Assembly: GCA_027605045.1 (NCBI GenBank)
Contig: JAQFWX010000011.1
Coordinates: 496,001-560,000, forward strand
DNA: 64,000 bases
Source: Phallus indusiatus
Lineage: Eukaryota; Basidiomycota; Agaricomycetes; Phallales; Phallaceae
Direction: 5' to 3'
Numbering within the stretch: the first letter of the stretch is position 1; each line of letters opens with the position of its first letter. The notes under the pieces are model-generated. The model saw only the letters and a program-made list of their open reading frames with translations, had not been told where the DNA came from and searched no databases. Positions 1 to 12,704 of this stretch are shown here, piece by piece. The position numbers and the translations under genes were made by a program.

Positions 1-3000
1 TCACGGAACTTGAGGAACTCTTCGCTGTTCATCACAGCCCCCGAGCCTCCACTTGCACCTCCGCCGCCGGAACTACTGGTGGAGAGAGAAATACCACTGA
101 ACTGAGCGTAAGCACCAGCTATGGAGTCTAACCAAGCCTTCGCCTCTTGCTCAGAGCCAAGACGCTTGACTGGCTCTGACGGTAAACTGAAGAGTAGAAG
201 ACCATCTGATCTCATCGGACCCAAACCCCATGTTTTGGACAAATGGCTCTTGATAGACGAGATGTTGAAACCACCCGGCATTTTCGCGCCAACCATGCGA
301 GATATAAGCCCAGACGTGTGCTTTCCAGGGGTACCCGAATAACCAGCGCTCAAAGACGATCCCAGTTCCTCAAGGGGCATCTCTTCACCTTTCTCGGGAG
401 CAGATGCGAACTCAAGCTGCAAATCGCCCAGAATCTCATTTTGTAAAGTGGATTTTCCACCAACAAGGTCCTTAATACTTTTCGACATCGGGATTTCTTC
501 CACCTTTTTCTTGAGCTTTTGCGCAATGATGAACCGCAGTGTGTCGCTCGCCTTGAGGGGTTCGTCGGGAATAGCAACAGCGGCTGCTTGGGATGGTACG
601 TTGGTTGGAACGACGGACACGGGTACGGGTCCAGGGGCGGGAGCGGAGGTGCTTTCGGGAGCGTCTGCCACATCTTCAACAGCTTCAGGTTCATCTTCGT
701 ACTGATAATATATATCTTTCGTATTCTTGGCATGGCAGTAGATGACACGAGTTCGACCCAATGCATCGTCCGCAGCTTCGTACTTCGCTTTCCATGTACG
801 AGTGGCCATACCAGTCAAAGTCGGACCAGGTCCCAGTTCGATGAGCCTTTCAAAGTGGAATTCCGTGAAAAGACGATCTTGTGTTTCAATCCACCGGACG
901 GCAGACGCAAATTGATATGAGAGGAGTTCAACAAGAATGATATATGCTAGCTTTTGACGTTGCTCCGGGCTACCCCAACTATCTCGGTCCCAATGACGCA
1001 AGACTTTATCGAGTCTCGGGGACGAGGTCTGATCATAGACCCGCTGAGCATATTCACGAGAGACTTCGAAGGGCTCCGCGGTAAGATTGGGAATATATTT
1101 GCCAACGAGAGTATCCGGATCCAGCTGCGATGGATTGACTTTCTTTGATAGATCTAAAGAACTGATTAGACGATGCACGGCAGAAGAAGAAAATAAGACG
1201 CACAAGCTCTGAAAGGCATAACACCGGCCCAAAGATATCTAGAGTGGAAAGGAACGTCTATACCAGGCAAGGGAATAGTAGCATATCCTCGCTCTAAGTG
1301 AATGTACTCTTCGGCCTTCTGCTGTTCCAAAGCACGACGAAGACATTCATCAACAATTTCTGCAAGCATCTCCCGAACTTTTTCAACCGATAATTTCTCG
1401 GTGAGCTAGGTATGTTTAGATTGTTGCTCCATTTCAGTGTGGACCACCGACGTACCTTAGCAATGTCAACCTTTTCGACTTTCAAGTAGTTCAAAACGTT
1501 CGTCAAACACTGCAAAGCAACCAATTCACCCGCGCAAACGTATTGTTGGCCCTAGATTAATTATATCAACAAAAGCATTTGGAGGTATTGAAAAAAGAAA
1601 CATACTTCGACGTTGAAATTGACGATCTCTAACAAAATGTTTCCTTTCGTGGAGATGCAGTCAACAACTTCACGGAGCGCCGCATCATTGAAAGTCTTGG
1701 AGACTCGACTCGGATTAACAGCGCACATGGCATAGTTGGAACGGTTCTGAGAATCACGCTCGACAGCTCGTTGCATGGTGATACCACGATAGAATACGAT
1801 ATCCACGAGCGATGAGATCGGTAAAACACCTGCTATAGAGGCCAGAGCGGAATATTCTCCAAGAGAATGACCAGCGAATGCGCAGCTTGGAGGAACCAAG
1901 CCGTGAGACCTCATGTCTTCAAAGGCGGCCTTTTCGGTAACGACAAGAGCAATTTGAGCGAATTGGGTCGCAAAGAGCAAACCGTTGGGATGGGAGAACG
2001 TGTACGCTGGAGTGCGGATGTCAATGTCGGCGAAGAGAGGGAGAGTTTTCACGTTAGAGTCCTTGTCCATGGTGTCATACGACATTTCCATATATCTCTG
2101 ACGTATCTCTTGTCCTTTGAGGCCTCCAAAGTGAATCGTTTTGCTCTTTGGATTATTTTTCACTATGTCTATAATCGAGAAACCGTACACGGCTCGCAAA
2201 TGAGCGTCCGCAGTGTCCCAGACTTCTCGAGCTGCAGGTGAGCTGTTGTAGAGATCCATTCCCATTCCAGGTTCTTGAGAACCTTGTCCCGTAAAGACGT
2301 AGGCAGTAGTAGGCTGCGCGACTTCAGCAGTACCTTCAATCACCTTGTCGCCACGGTCGTTGCTCGTCTCAACCCGAATAACAAGGTTTCCGTCCTTCAT
2401 TCCAATATGCTTTAACTTAACTTCCAGTCGGTCTCCGGGAAGTACCATACCCACGAAGGAAACATCGTAGCTGCCAATAAATAAGTACGTATTGAGAAGG
2501 ACATCAAAAATCTACTCACGATAAGACGCGCTCGGGACGACCGCGAGCGATGGTACTCTCAATGTATTTACGGGTAGCGGCACTAGTCCAAAGCCCGTGC
2601 GTGATGGTTCCAGGTAGGCCTGCATAATCGGCGAAGTACGGGTTAATGTGAATTGGGTTGAAATCTCCCGAAATCTTCGAATACGGCTCATTGGTAAGAG
2701 GAGCATTTATAACGGAAGGTTGCTGGGACGATGTCAATGTATATCCACCATTCTCAAACATCACAGCATTTCCAAGGGGCCCTCCGTGACGCTTCAGATA
2801 TCCTAGAACCGCGTTGCCGTTGGCGTTTTCGGCCACATTCGCAACAGTGGCAACCTTAAGGAGCTGTTTCATGTGGGTTTTGACATATGCTGCACCGTTA
2901 ACGTTGACGGCCGCAAACACCTTTTTATCCTTGTAGGTGTACTCGGATTGCGTTTTGAAAATAAGGGTGGTGCCGGGTAAAAGAGGCTTGCTGCTATCGT

Positions 3001-6000
3001 CCCATTCGAACCACTCTTTCGACTGCAAAACACCGACATCCGTGGCGGTGCGCAACTCAACAGCGTAATCACTCTCTTCGACAGTTTCGAAGGTGTTGGG
3101 GAAATCTATGAACCGTCCACGGTAAAGGAAGGCGGAAGTGACCTCGATGACTGGTTCACCATTGCGGAAAACAGTTCCCTTGACATTCACCACTTTGCCG
3201 CTATCGGTATTTGTAACAGCAACTATGCGTGCTTTAGATTGGCAGACATCTCCAACTTGCAACAAACGGGCCCCAGGTATCATCCGGAAAGCATTCGAAA
3301 GATGAACTAAACGAAGAAGGTCACCATCAATGACATCAGGGAATATAGCTTGCATAATGGCCTAAGATGGTTTTAATATCATATATCAAACATAGATAGA
3401 AAAAATTAATCTTACCCGCCATCCAACAACGATTGCGAAATCCATCGGAGCCTGGACGACAGCTTGACGAGTTGACGAAAAGGATTCGTTGTGGTTTTCA
3501 ACAACGGAGCAGAATTTCTCCACGGTCTGGACGTCAATAACGGTTTCAGGGGAAGTATAGGTTGCCCGAATATCGACTTCGGGAAGCTGAGCACCTTCGA
3601 ACCACAAGTTCCAGTAGAAGCCCTTGACCTTTCGGTTACGATTTTCAACTATTTCATGAATTGGCGCAAAGCCTTGATCAGGGCGGTACTGGAATTCGAG
3701 GCTCAAAGGGACGGCTACATCTTGACGATCCTCGAACAGGGTAAGGTTTATCCGCTGGGTAGAGGCGTCATAGCTCAACTCCAAAGATTTGAAGCCAGGT
3801 TTGTGCGGTCCATATGAGCGCGCACCACCATAGATTGCAACAGAAGTTGGACGCTGGTCTTCATATTGAGTGACAACCGACTGGTTAACTCGGGGAGTGA
3901 ATATACGGCGCATCGGGTTATTAACATAAGAAGTCCCTTGAACAATGACTGTCGAGACTAGGAAGGCTCGAAGCCAGCTGGGCGAAGGTCCCGACAACAG
4001 ATCGAGCCATGCTGAGGCATCCGGTAAGGTACCGGCGATATTGTATGTCTTCGAGGTTGCATCCGATTTTACCTCAACATTTTCTATGGACTCGACAGCT
4101 GTGTCGTTTGAGGCGTGATCAAGGAAATCTACAGCGGGAACCTTGTTCGAGTCATTGTCATAATATTGCTCCAGGATCTTCGCTACCAACGAAGACTCCA
4201 CGTTTCCTAGAAGTTCACCAATCGGTTCGTCTTTCTTGGTGGCATGCTTAGCAGCAACGGGTCCTTGCAAGATACAAACACGCTGAGGGTCCTGATCAAA
4301 GACGGCTTCAATATCTTCAGCAGCCCAAAGGGAATCCTACAGCGAATTAGGTTTAAAATTTGCATGATAAACGATACAGAACAACCACCCACCTTCTTGA
4401 ACCAAACTTCGAAATCAGCATTAAGAATAGGAATGAAAGGCACAGGTTTTTGACCGGGTCGTTGACTAATAGCTAGGAAATACGCAATGTCTTCACTGCT
4501 CAGCAGCTGCTCGGTGGCTTGCGAGTACTTGCTGAAGAAGCTCTCGATAACGGGTTGGGGGTCGTCCAAAGAACTGTAAGACTGCAAGATCGACGCCTTG
4601 GGAACCTTGTCAACACCAGCAAAACGTTCTTCGATGCGGCGCAACCAGTCACCCAAGAGGTTTCGGAGGGAAACGTCAACCCATCGTGACTGATGAGCGA
4701 CATACATCAACCGAACCATACGCAAGGTAACCTCTTCGTAGGTCATATCACCTAGGTTATACACGACCGTCCCGTCTTTCTTCTGCGCGAACCAGGGTTT
4801 CGAGAAATCCTTGTTGAGCTTGGAAATGACATATTCCCGTCGTTGCTGAAGCCAATCCGCACGTTTCTCTTTAGGGAGTGCAAAAACGGTATCGTCAAAC
4901 TCTTTCCAGAGTCTAACACCACGAGTAGCGATTTTGTGAATAGGCTCTCCCAATTCGGAGCGAACAGTTAAAATACCACCAGTCTCTTTCTGATAGGTTC
5001 CTTCCCAATCAGCGTCTTCAACGCCGGGAGCGGCAACGATTAGATCCTTAACAGACGAGCTGGTATGAGCTTCCTTCGCTACCATGACTCGACTAGCGAA
5101 GAGTAGACCGTCGAATGGCATCGCTTGAACACCATAACGCTTCACAGACCACTCTCCAGTCAAGTAAGGATAGAAGTCATCGGCACCACCAAACCCAGAT
5201 CCTGCCACTAATGCAATGTTGGATTGTCGACGTATAGAGGCATAGGTGGCAAGAATTGGCTGATGGAAGTCTTCGCAAGAGTGATGCCCTCCTGCACGTC
5301 CACCGGTCCATTGCAAGATAATAGGGAAGTCCGGATTAGCAGCGGCGATGTTGACAACCTGGCGGATACCATCAACAGAACCTGGTTTGAAGGAAACATG
5401 CTTGATTCCAGCTTGAGCAAGCCCCGATATAATTTCAGCAGCCTTTTCCGTGGTAGGTATACCAGCGGCGACACAGAATCCCTCGATAGGTAAACCCTCG
5501 CGACGCATTTCTTGCCACAAGGGAAGCTGGAAGTTGAATTGCCTTGGGTTGATATATAAAGAATTGAGCGTCAGCCCAACCCCAGGAGGAATGGCCTTCT
5601 GAATTTCTGCAACCTTGGAGCGTAAAGCAGCAGGATTGTAATGACCTCCACCAGCGAGTTCAACATGGTATCCAGCGTCGAGGATAGCACTAACAAAACC
5701 AGCCTTAACAGTCGATGGCGTCATTCCGGCGACCATAATAGGAGGCTTGGACAAGATACGAGAGAAGGGCGTATCGATGTGGATCTTTCCATCGCTTCAA
5801 GAAAATGTGAGTAATCTGGCATGAATGATAAAGATAAGACCTACCTCGTCTTCACCAACCGCGGAGCGAACTTCTTCTCCCAACTGTCTTCATAGGTCAC
5901 CGTTTGAGCCCTGTACAACTCGGCACCACCTTCGCCCTTCTGCCCAATAATGATAACTCTGACACCACGACCTTGCAAAGAGCGACCGGTGAGAGTACCG

Positions 6001-7711
6001 ATACCACTCGTTCCTCCAGGCCCGAAGTCGACTGCATGAGTAGCAGTAGGCGGGAAATCAGTAGCCTTATCCCAATGAATGGGCTGTGTGAAAATCTGAT
6101 CACACAGGGATCGCGTAAGTGAGTCGGTGGTCGAACGTAAATCCGCACCTTAAGGAAGAAACAAAAAACACGTGAAAAACTGCATTAAACGGAATGGAAG
6201 ATAAGAAAATCATACCATTTTCGGTATGATATACCGGGATAGCTAATTGCTCAGGCGTCCAAAGCTCTTGTCCACCCAGATCGACCATTACTTTGTCGGT
6301 CGCACCTCGGAGGTAAGGGCTATGGTAAGGAACACTAACCATCAAGAACCGCATTGAGAATACGGGTTTTCGCTGAGAGAACGGAACTTTGCTTTGATCC
6401 AAACCCTGCGCAGCGCGGACTTTGCGCAAGCTGACTACCAATCCATATAGGGCCACAGGAGGTCCCGTAACAACGAAAGCCTTAACGCCGTTATGAAGAG
6501 AAACATAGAGTTTCGAATTCGCTGGTAAATGAGCATTGGTTTTGGAGATGTATTTCTCGAGCTCTTTGATGCCCAATCCGTTTATGGACAACATAGGCGT
6601 AGGATGTCCTTCACCACCCTCATTAGAATCGAGAACTATTGCTTGATCGATCGCGACGCTCGGGAACGCCTCTTGACCTCGTAAACCCATGTAGAACAAC
6701 CATTTGGTTGCTTTAATGGAATTCTGGAGAAATTCCTCCAGAGTACCGGAAACCGAGATGACGGCGGCAGAGACGAGCCCTTGAGAATGTCCGGTGGCAC
6801 CCGCCACGAGGCTTCTGAATTCGCCAACGGATTTGTTCGAAACCCGGATGGATATTAAGTATTGAATAAGTTGAGTGACTCCCATCACCGGGAACGATAC
6901 CGGTACGGAAGCAAGGTAATCCACAGAAGGACGAGGAGTAGACTCAGTAAGCCATGACAAGATGTCAAGACCGTAGCGATAGAATCCAAAACCATCCTTT
7001 TCAGCCTTGGTGGCCAAGGGAATGAGAACTTCATTGGTGATCGTCTTTAAGTAGGAATGAACATATGGTTTATATGTGTCATAAAGTGCTTGTAATTCTT
7101 CGAAATAAACCGCGTTGGTCCCTTGCCCTCCGAATAGCGCATATAACGACGCTTTGGATGACGCGACGGCATCCAATAGAGCCGAGGGTGGAGGCCGAGG
7201 GATATCGGTTACTTGAAGAGACTCCAAAGTGGACAAGGCGAGGTAATAACCGGTCAGCACGTCCTTGCGCACAGCAGTATCATAGGCCGAAGCCAGCGTG
7301 TGTACATCGGCAGTCGCCAAGTACGCGTTCGTAAAGTAGTTGAAAATATTAGCGAGGATAACCACGCAATTGGGTATGGTATTAGATTCAATTTTGGTGG
7401 CAGTGAAAGCTAGAAGTTTAGCGACAAGTTCGACTTGCGCCTGTGAGTCACCATCGAGCTCGTCTTCTATCCCCACAGTTTGTTGGATGTCGGTCGTGTG
7501 CAAGAATTCTTCGCGTAACGTGTCCGCAACGGCCCATTCATCCGGCTTGTTTGATACGGGTATAGATACCTAGAGGTAAAACAAATTCAGAAAAAAAAAT
7601 TTTTAGAAAAGGTGAATGGAGAACACTCACCCTAACTTTTCCAATTTGGAAAACCAAAGGTCGTTTGGCATCCACGTCCCCAGGATGCGCACTTCCATTG
7701 AGATGTTCCAT
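1..7711 (-). CDS. FAS: Fused beta-alpha type I fatty acid synthase (3' part missing)
   Basis: Cytosolic de novo synthase of long-chain fatty acids. Read from the start at 7711, the domains follow the fungal order. The acetyltransferase has the GHSQGL active-site motif (about 6800). The FMN enoyl reductase has GGRAGGHHSCEDFHQPIL (about 5290). The dehydratase ends in a hot-dog region with PIHINPYFADYAGLPGTITH (about 2600). The malonyl/palmitoyl transferase has GHSLGEYSAL (about 1860). Near 980 the reading continues without a stop into alpha-subunit sequence (VELLSYQFASAVRWIETQD). An Ala/Pro-rich linker follows, then the acyl carrier domain with LVGGKSTLQNE; the Ser that would carry phosphopantetheine is codon 450-452. 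The window ends just beyond, so ketoreductase, ketosynthase and phosphopantetheinyl transferase are not seen. About nine short introns are visible. The start ATG at 7711 (MEHLNGSAHPGD) joins the next exon across a GTGAGT...CTAG intron at about 7571-7630. Confidence 0.96.
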
Positions 7712-8204
7712 GTAATCTCAGATAGAAAGGAAGAGGAAAAAAAATATTATGTGTCTACTATGCAAGTCGTCGTCGTGCGCGCAAGTCTAATCCAAAATGG
7801 CGGCCAGTGCTTGTTATTTTAGCAGCTGGAAGAAAAGAAAAACCGAAACCGTAAGAGAGAGAGTATGGACGCGTATTGTAGAAACTAGAGAGTGAACGCG
7901 ACTTACCTCCCAGTCTAGCGTAAAATAATAAAAAAAAGATTGGGGAGCAAGAAATGCTTAGGGAGGGAAGGTGTGGCCTTGGAAGTGCACGATAGCGCGA
8001 AGCCTTAACTTTTTTAACTGCCCGCTTAAACCCTTTCCTTGGGGCTGGGGAAGTAAATTTTGCTTCCGCGATGTCAAATCGGGCGCTCCCCATCACGCTC
8101 AATGATATAACTTGCCAATGGCACCATATTTTGCAAAACTCGGGAATTGATGTACAAGCATTGTATATAAGATGGATGAGAAAGATTACATTTATTTAAT
8201 TATT
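7712..8204. other. Intergenic region between FAS start and DBP5 stop
   Basis: About 490 bases containing the 5' flank of the fatty acid synthase gene and the 3' flank of DBP5. There is a purine-rich GAGAGAGAGTATGG run near 7855 and several A/T homopolymers, but no clear TATA box. A 114-residue minus-strand reading at 7758-8102 has no recognisable motif and looks fortuitous. Confidence 0.5.
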
Positions 8205-10196
8205 TCAGTTTTTGTCTTCCTTTAGTATCTTTTTCAAATCCTAGCCACACGGTTCAGGAGGTTAGAAGCCGGCAATGATATGAAAGAGGGCAATGAATGC
8301 ACATACTTGTTCCATCTGGTCAAGGTTGTCTGTAGCTATGCGATCAATCTTGATTCCCAACACCTGTTCAATAGCCTCCATTTCATTCCAAGACTGTTTG
8401 TCGTGAACGAAATTCACAGAGATTCCTTTCCGACCAAATCTCCCCGTTCGGCCTTTGTGGAGAAAAATACAATGTGTCAGGATATATAGATTGTCGAAAA
8501 ACAATTCCAATTTTGACAAACCTATTCGGTGTAAGTATGTCTCAGCATCTGGCTTATGATCGCCAGTCAAGGGCATATCATAATTAACCACCATATTGAC
8601 TTGCAGTATATCGATCCCACGTGCAACAACGTTAGTAGTGATCAGAACTTTCGACTTCCCTTCTCGGAATTCATCTATAATTCTATCACGTTCCGAGGCA
8701 TCCTTTGCGCCATGGAGCGATGTGACATGATGTCCTTCCGCTGTCATACGAGCAGCAATTTGATCCGCAGTGTCTCGGCGCTGCAGAAATTGCCTTGTAA
8801 GTAAAGGGGTGCACAGATGAATAATCAAAATCATGATGCAAACCTTGCAAAAGATGATGCTCTGTCCTATCGTCAAGAGCCCATAAAGTTCGACCAAAAT
8901 TTCATATTTATGTCCTTCGCTTCTACAGTCGAGATAGAATTGTTTGATACCCTCAACAGAAAGCTCTTCCTTTTTGAGAGCAATCTGATTCGCGTTCGGG
9001 GCAAATTTCGTAGCAAACATGCGGACGTTATCGGGGAAAGTAGCGGAAAACAGTAACGTTTGAACAGTTTTAGGTACCAAACTATCAACCATCTTGGCTA
9101 AGACTTCTTAAGCATCATTTTGAAAGAGGTGCAGACGTACTTTTTGATCCGAATGGTATAATCACCAAGACCCTGCGCATCCAGCATGTGATCTGCCTCG
9201 TCTAGGACAAATACTTTTAAAGAGGAGGGATCAATCTGTCGTTTCTTCAACATCTCTGCCATTGTGCCTGGTGTCCCAACTACAATGTGCTGCGTTACTT
9301 TCGTATCCTTCGACGGGGCATCTTTGATGGCATAGGCGGTTTGAACAGGCGTATGTTTACCCATTTCCACTACAACAGACATAATTTGTCTAGCAAGCTC
9401 TCGCGTAGGTGCTACACATAGCGCCTGTGTAATGCGTTAAAACCAAAAAAAACGTGCAGCTAAAAAGGCATACGTACTTGGGGAGCATTTTTTGAGAAAT
9501 CAACACGGCTTAACATTGTCAGAACAAATGCAGCTGTCTTCCCTGTTCCAGATTGCGATTGTGCTATAATGTTTTGAGGTCTATTAAACATAAAGGGAAA
9601 TGTAAGTCTCATAGTCAGTCCATAATCAGTCCAAATCAAAAGACATACGGATCTCGAAGCATCAGGGGTAGCGCCTTCTCCTGAATTTTAGATGGTTTTT
9701 TGAAACCCATTCCATAGATACCCTTCAACAAATCTGGGTGGCTACAAAGAAAATTAGTCAAATTTCATAAAAAAAAACACGATCAACATACAGGCCCAAT
9801 TCTTCAAAAGATTTAACGCTGAATAGTGGTGAATTTGGATCGGCTTGTTGGTCTGCCAGGGTGACCTGAAACGCGTTGGCACCTGGAAAAAGACTCGATT
9901 CTTTGAGGTTATACTTACGATTACATCGTATGTAGAGTTCTGTAATCTGCTTTGTTGTGGTGCCGGTTCTAAGCCAAATCAATTAAACTGATATATGTTG
10001 TATTTTTGCCAAATCAGATTTACCCTCAGTTTTCAACTCTCCAATTCGACTCGCAAGATCATTAACAGCTCCCGCAGCAGCAGCAGGAGCTAATAAAAAA
10101 AAGAGATCAAAATTTAGCCATAAATGTAATCAAAGCCATAGTACCTGGTGGCGCAGCCGTATAGAAACCATCTTCACCTTTGAAAGTCTCAGACAT
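8205..10196 (-). CDS. DBP5: ATP-dependent DEAD-box RNA helicase DBP5
   Basis: Helicase that remodels mRNPs at the cytoplasmic face of the nuclear pore during mRNA export and also acts in translation termination. The motifs appear in order: [10 protein letters not shown] (motif I, about 9550), [16 protein letters not shown] (motif II, about 9200), [11 protein letters not shown] (motif III), [21 protein letters not shown] (motifs IV-V, about 8610) and [13 protein letters not shown] (motif VI), which is split by an intron. The [14 protein letters not shown] form and the short N-terminal extension are typical of DBP5. The start ATG at 10196 begins [10 protein letters not shown]. The C-terminus is on a small last exon: after DQMEQ a GTATGT...GGCTAG intron leads to [11 protein letters not shown] and a stop at 8205-8207. 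Reading through that intron would give a spurious tail ending at 8262. At least seven introns. Confidence 0.95.
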
Positions 10197-11118
10197 TGTT
10201 GAAATCGTGGAGGATCTAGGCAAGACGCGATCTAAATGCGATTGAGCGACCGCGTGCCACACGCGTCAACAAGAACAAGCAAAGCCTCTATTATGTCATG
10301 TGGCGCTGGTTGCTCTGATCATTGCAGTTGTTGCCAGTGGCTTGCTCCAAGCTTACGCCAATTTTTGCATTGGAGATAGAATTCACTACTTCGTCATCGT
10401 TCCTACGATTGCGCTATGGGTCAATCATTTTTTGGGAGATTATTAATGACCGAGGATCGTAGCCAACAAGACAATTTGAAATTGGTTCAATATGTACACT
10501 AGGCTTGAGTCAAGCACACCATTGCCAGTGGTTGTACAGTATTTTTAAACGAATTTACGCTAAGACAACCAAAGATCGCTTATCAGGTCGACTACGAAGT
10601 TTATTGAACAAATACCCCATAATATGTAATAGATTACTTAGTCAGTCATTTGAATTGGAATCTAAGCTGAGAGAAGCAGCCAGGATTGAGATAAGATTAG
10701 AAGCAACTCATCAAAGAACGAGCGCCCCTAATTCAGTGGCGATACCTTTCCAGTTCCCCACTGACTGACTGTGCAATTTAATCGTGATAAACCTCTGCTG
10801 GCACTAATACACACGCAAGTTCATATTTGGGACATTCAAATCAAAGACCTGTTTCAATAATCATGAAAAAAAGTAAGACAGATTCTTGTCTAGGAAGGAG
10901 TTGCACTAAGAATCTAAAGATGCATTTGCGGTGAATCTTGTGCACATGACCTAGCGGAGATTGATCTTGACTCCCTTGTGGTGGTCCGTGCACACATCAC
11001 TCATCCCTTCGGCTTCAGCGCCTGAGTGACTTGTTTCTTTATATATTGCACTCTTGCTAACAACCTTTTTGATATTGCCCTTGTCGTTGTCCTCCACCCA
11101 CCCACCCACCACCGCAGC
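10197..11118. other. Divergent intergenic region, DBP5 / Ser-Pro-rich gene
   Basis: About 920 bases between two divergent starts. It includes a TATA-like TTTATATA at 11038-11045 and a C-rich CCACCCACCCACCACC stretch just before the downstream start. An 87-residue plus-strand reading at 10505-10768 lacks any recognisable motif. No RNA gene or repeat was recognised. Confidence 0.45.
11038..11045 (+). promoter_or_regulatory. TATA-like element upstream of the 11119 gene
   Basis: TTTATATA lies 74-81 bases before the start codon at 11119 and is followed by a pyrimidine-rich leader. The spacing suits a core promoter. The assignment rests on sequence and spacing only. Confidence 0.4.
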
Positions 11119-11993
11119 ATGGCTTCAGAGAACTCCCCAGATCCAACTTCTCATTCAGAGCCAATTCCCATTAATTCCGGCAACACCAACAGGTCCCGCC
11201 AACGCTCAGCATCTGACTCGTCCTCTGCGAGTGAATCGGACTCCGTCCCCCCGCTCTCGCCCTCTCATTCGCCATCATCTAGTACAACTGCTTTCAGCGT
11301 TCCGTCCCAATTCTCTTCAGCGCGTGTTCCTTTGTCCCCAGGTCCCACCTCCACTTCCCCAATCATGTCTTTCTTCTATGGCTCACCCACCTCCCCAAAC
11401 AAAAGCTTCTTTGCTCGCACGCCTTTTGAAGGTGATTCGCTTTTCCCTTGTTTCTCATACTTGGCCTATCATTTACTTATTTTTTTTACTCCTGAATATA
11501 GCCGATGATTCGTCCGATCCAAACCAAGTCAAAATTAGTCCTCAGGCTCGTGGCCTCAATGCTACCTGGATGCCTCCCAGATTTAGTCAACATCAACTTC
11601 AGCAACCACCATCTAAACATCCCATCGATTCTCAACAAGAGAGGGGTATTGGCATTCTCAGGAGACTGAGTCTTAGTACCCCTCGCGTCGGAATTGCTTC
11701 CAAGGTCCGTGCTTTTCTTTCTCCCTTTGCTTATGCTCCAATTCTAACATTAAATTCCCATCTCTTTTCTTGACAAACAGCCAATGATGGCGACACCCCA
11801 AGATCAATCTGGCCCTACAACACCCCAGGCAAATGAAAGCATGAAGCAACATGATAAAGTTCCTTCTATCGGCCGTCCTCCAGGTAATCATCACCGACGA
11901 GCCTCTACCCTTTCCCCTGGAAGTCCAAACAGGCCCAGGGCTCCTTCGCCTATGGGCGAACGCATTCTCAAAGGTCATTACGATGGCTTTTGA
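11119..11993 (+). CDS. Ser/Pro-rich fungal protein of unknown function
   Basis: I do not recognise a named family. Three exons (11119-11431, 11502-11704, 11781-11993) join in frame to give a protein of about 242 residues. It is low-complexity and rich in Ser, Pro and Thr. Features that stand out are SPIMSFFYGSPTSPNKSFFA around residues 75-95, GILRRLSLSTPR (a basic-Ser site resembling a protein kinase A or AGC kinase target) and the C-terminal PRAPSPMGERILKGHYDGF. Short SP/TP motifs recur and could be proline-directed phosphosites. There is no signal peptide or membrane segment. The first intron is 70 bases (GTGATT...ATAG) and the second 76 bases (GTCCGT...ACAG). The compact motifs near both ends suggest real constraint in an otherwise disordered protein. 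Function is not inferable from sequence. Confidence 0.8.
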
Positions 11994-12276
11994 CACCATT
12001 TCATAAATGCTATCATACATTTGTACTCATACCCCAACTTCACATTACTTCGGCATTCTCCGCTCATCCATATTTCGTTCTTGTTGTACTGTTTTTTTTT
12101 TTTCGAAAGCAAAACTCACCTACCTTTCTCATTATCCCGCATTTGTGTAAGCTAGTCATCAAAGAAGGAAGAAGAAGAAAACGTTGGTGTCAAATTTGTC
12201 TCACGTGGACCACGATTCATTCTCGTCACCATGTACTTGTACAATGCTTATTATTTATGCTATAAAAACGGATATT

Positions 12277-12704
12277 TTACACGCGGTTGATGACTATTGG
12301 CACAGGTCGTTTTGCGAATAATATTTTTTTCTTGACGACTGTCATAATTTGATAATGTGCTGCTCCACCAGTGTGGAGATCATCATGCTCATCTTCTTCC
12401 TTATTCTTCGATCTAAGCACCGCCAGAGGTTTGGACAGGGTAGTCACTTTTCCTTCGAGAAGGTGGTGCCCCACTTTTAGCGAAGCCTTTTCCTATAAGA
12501 GTGGTTAGGCTTTCACATTCTTGTCGCAAATAGTTATTATACATTATCAACGATAAGCTTTCCAATGAACCCCCCACATTTTTCTCCTTCTACGACGTCC
12601 AATGAGCCTTGTAATTCTATCAAGGCAACTTCACCCGATCCAATATGTGCCAGGACAGGAGAAGATGATGTCGAAGAGTAAGACAAGTCAATATGTACGA
12701 CCAT
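12277..12704 (-). CDS. CTF8: Ctf18-RFC complex subunit Ctf8
   Basis: Small subunit of the alternative clamp loader Ctf18-Dcc1-Ctf8, which handles PCNA during replication, sister-chromatid cohesion and checkpoint signalling. Two exons (12704-12543 and 12492-12277) are separated by a 50-base GTATAA...TATAG intron and encode about 125 residues. Exon 1 carries GEVALIELQGSLDVVEG, matching the family's 'E-x-Q-G-x-L' strand. Exon 2 carries VGHHLLEGKVTTLSKPLAVL, a mid segment with acidic residues, then VVKKKILFAKRPVPIV at the C-terminus. This order (GHH-L-GK ... KPLAVL ... KILF-RP-PI) is the Ctf8 signature, and the length suits the family. The start ATG at 12704 reads MVVHIDLSYS. The second exon alone gives only a 65-residue reading, so the gene is easily overlooked. 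Confidence 0.88.
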
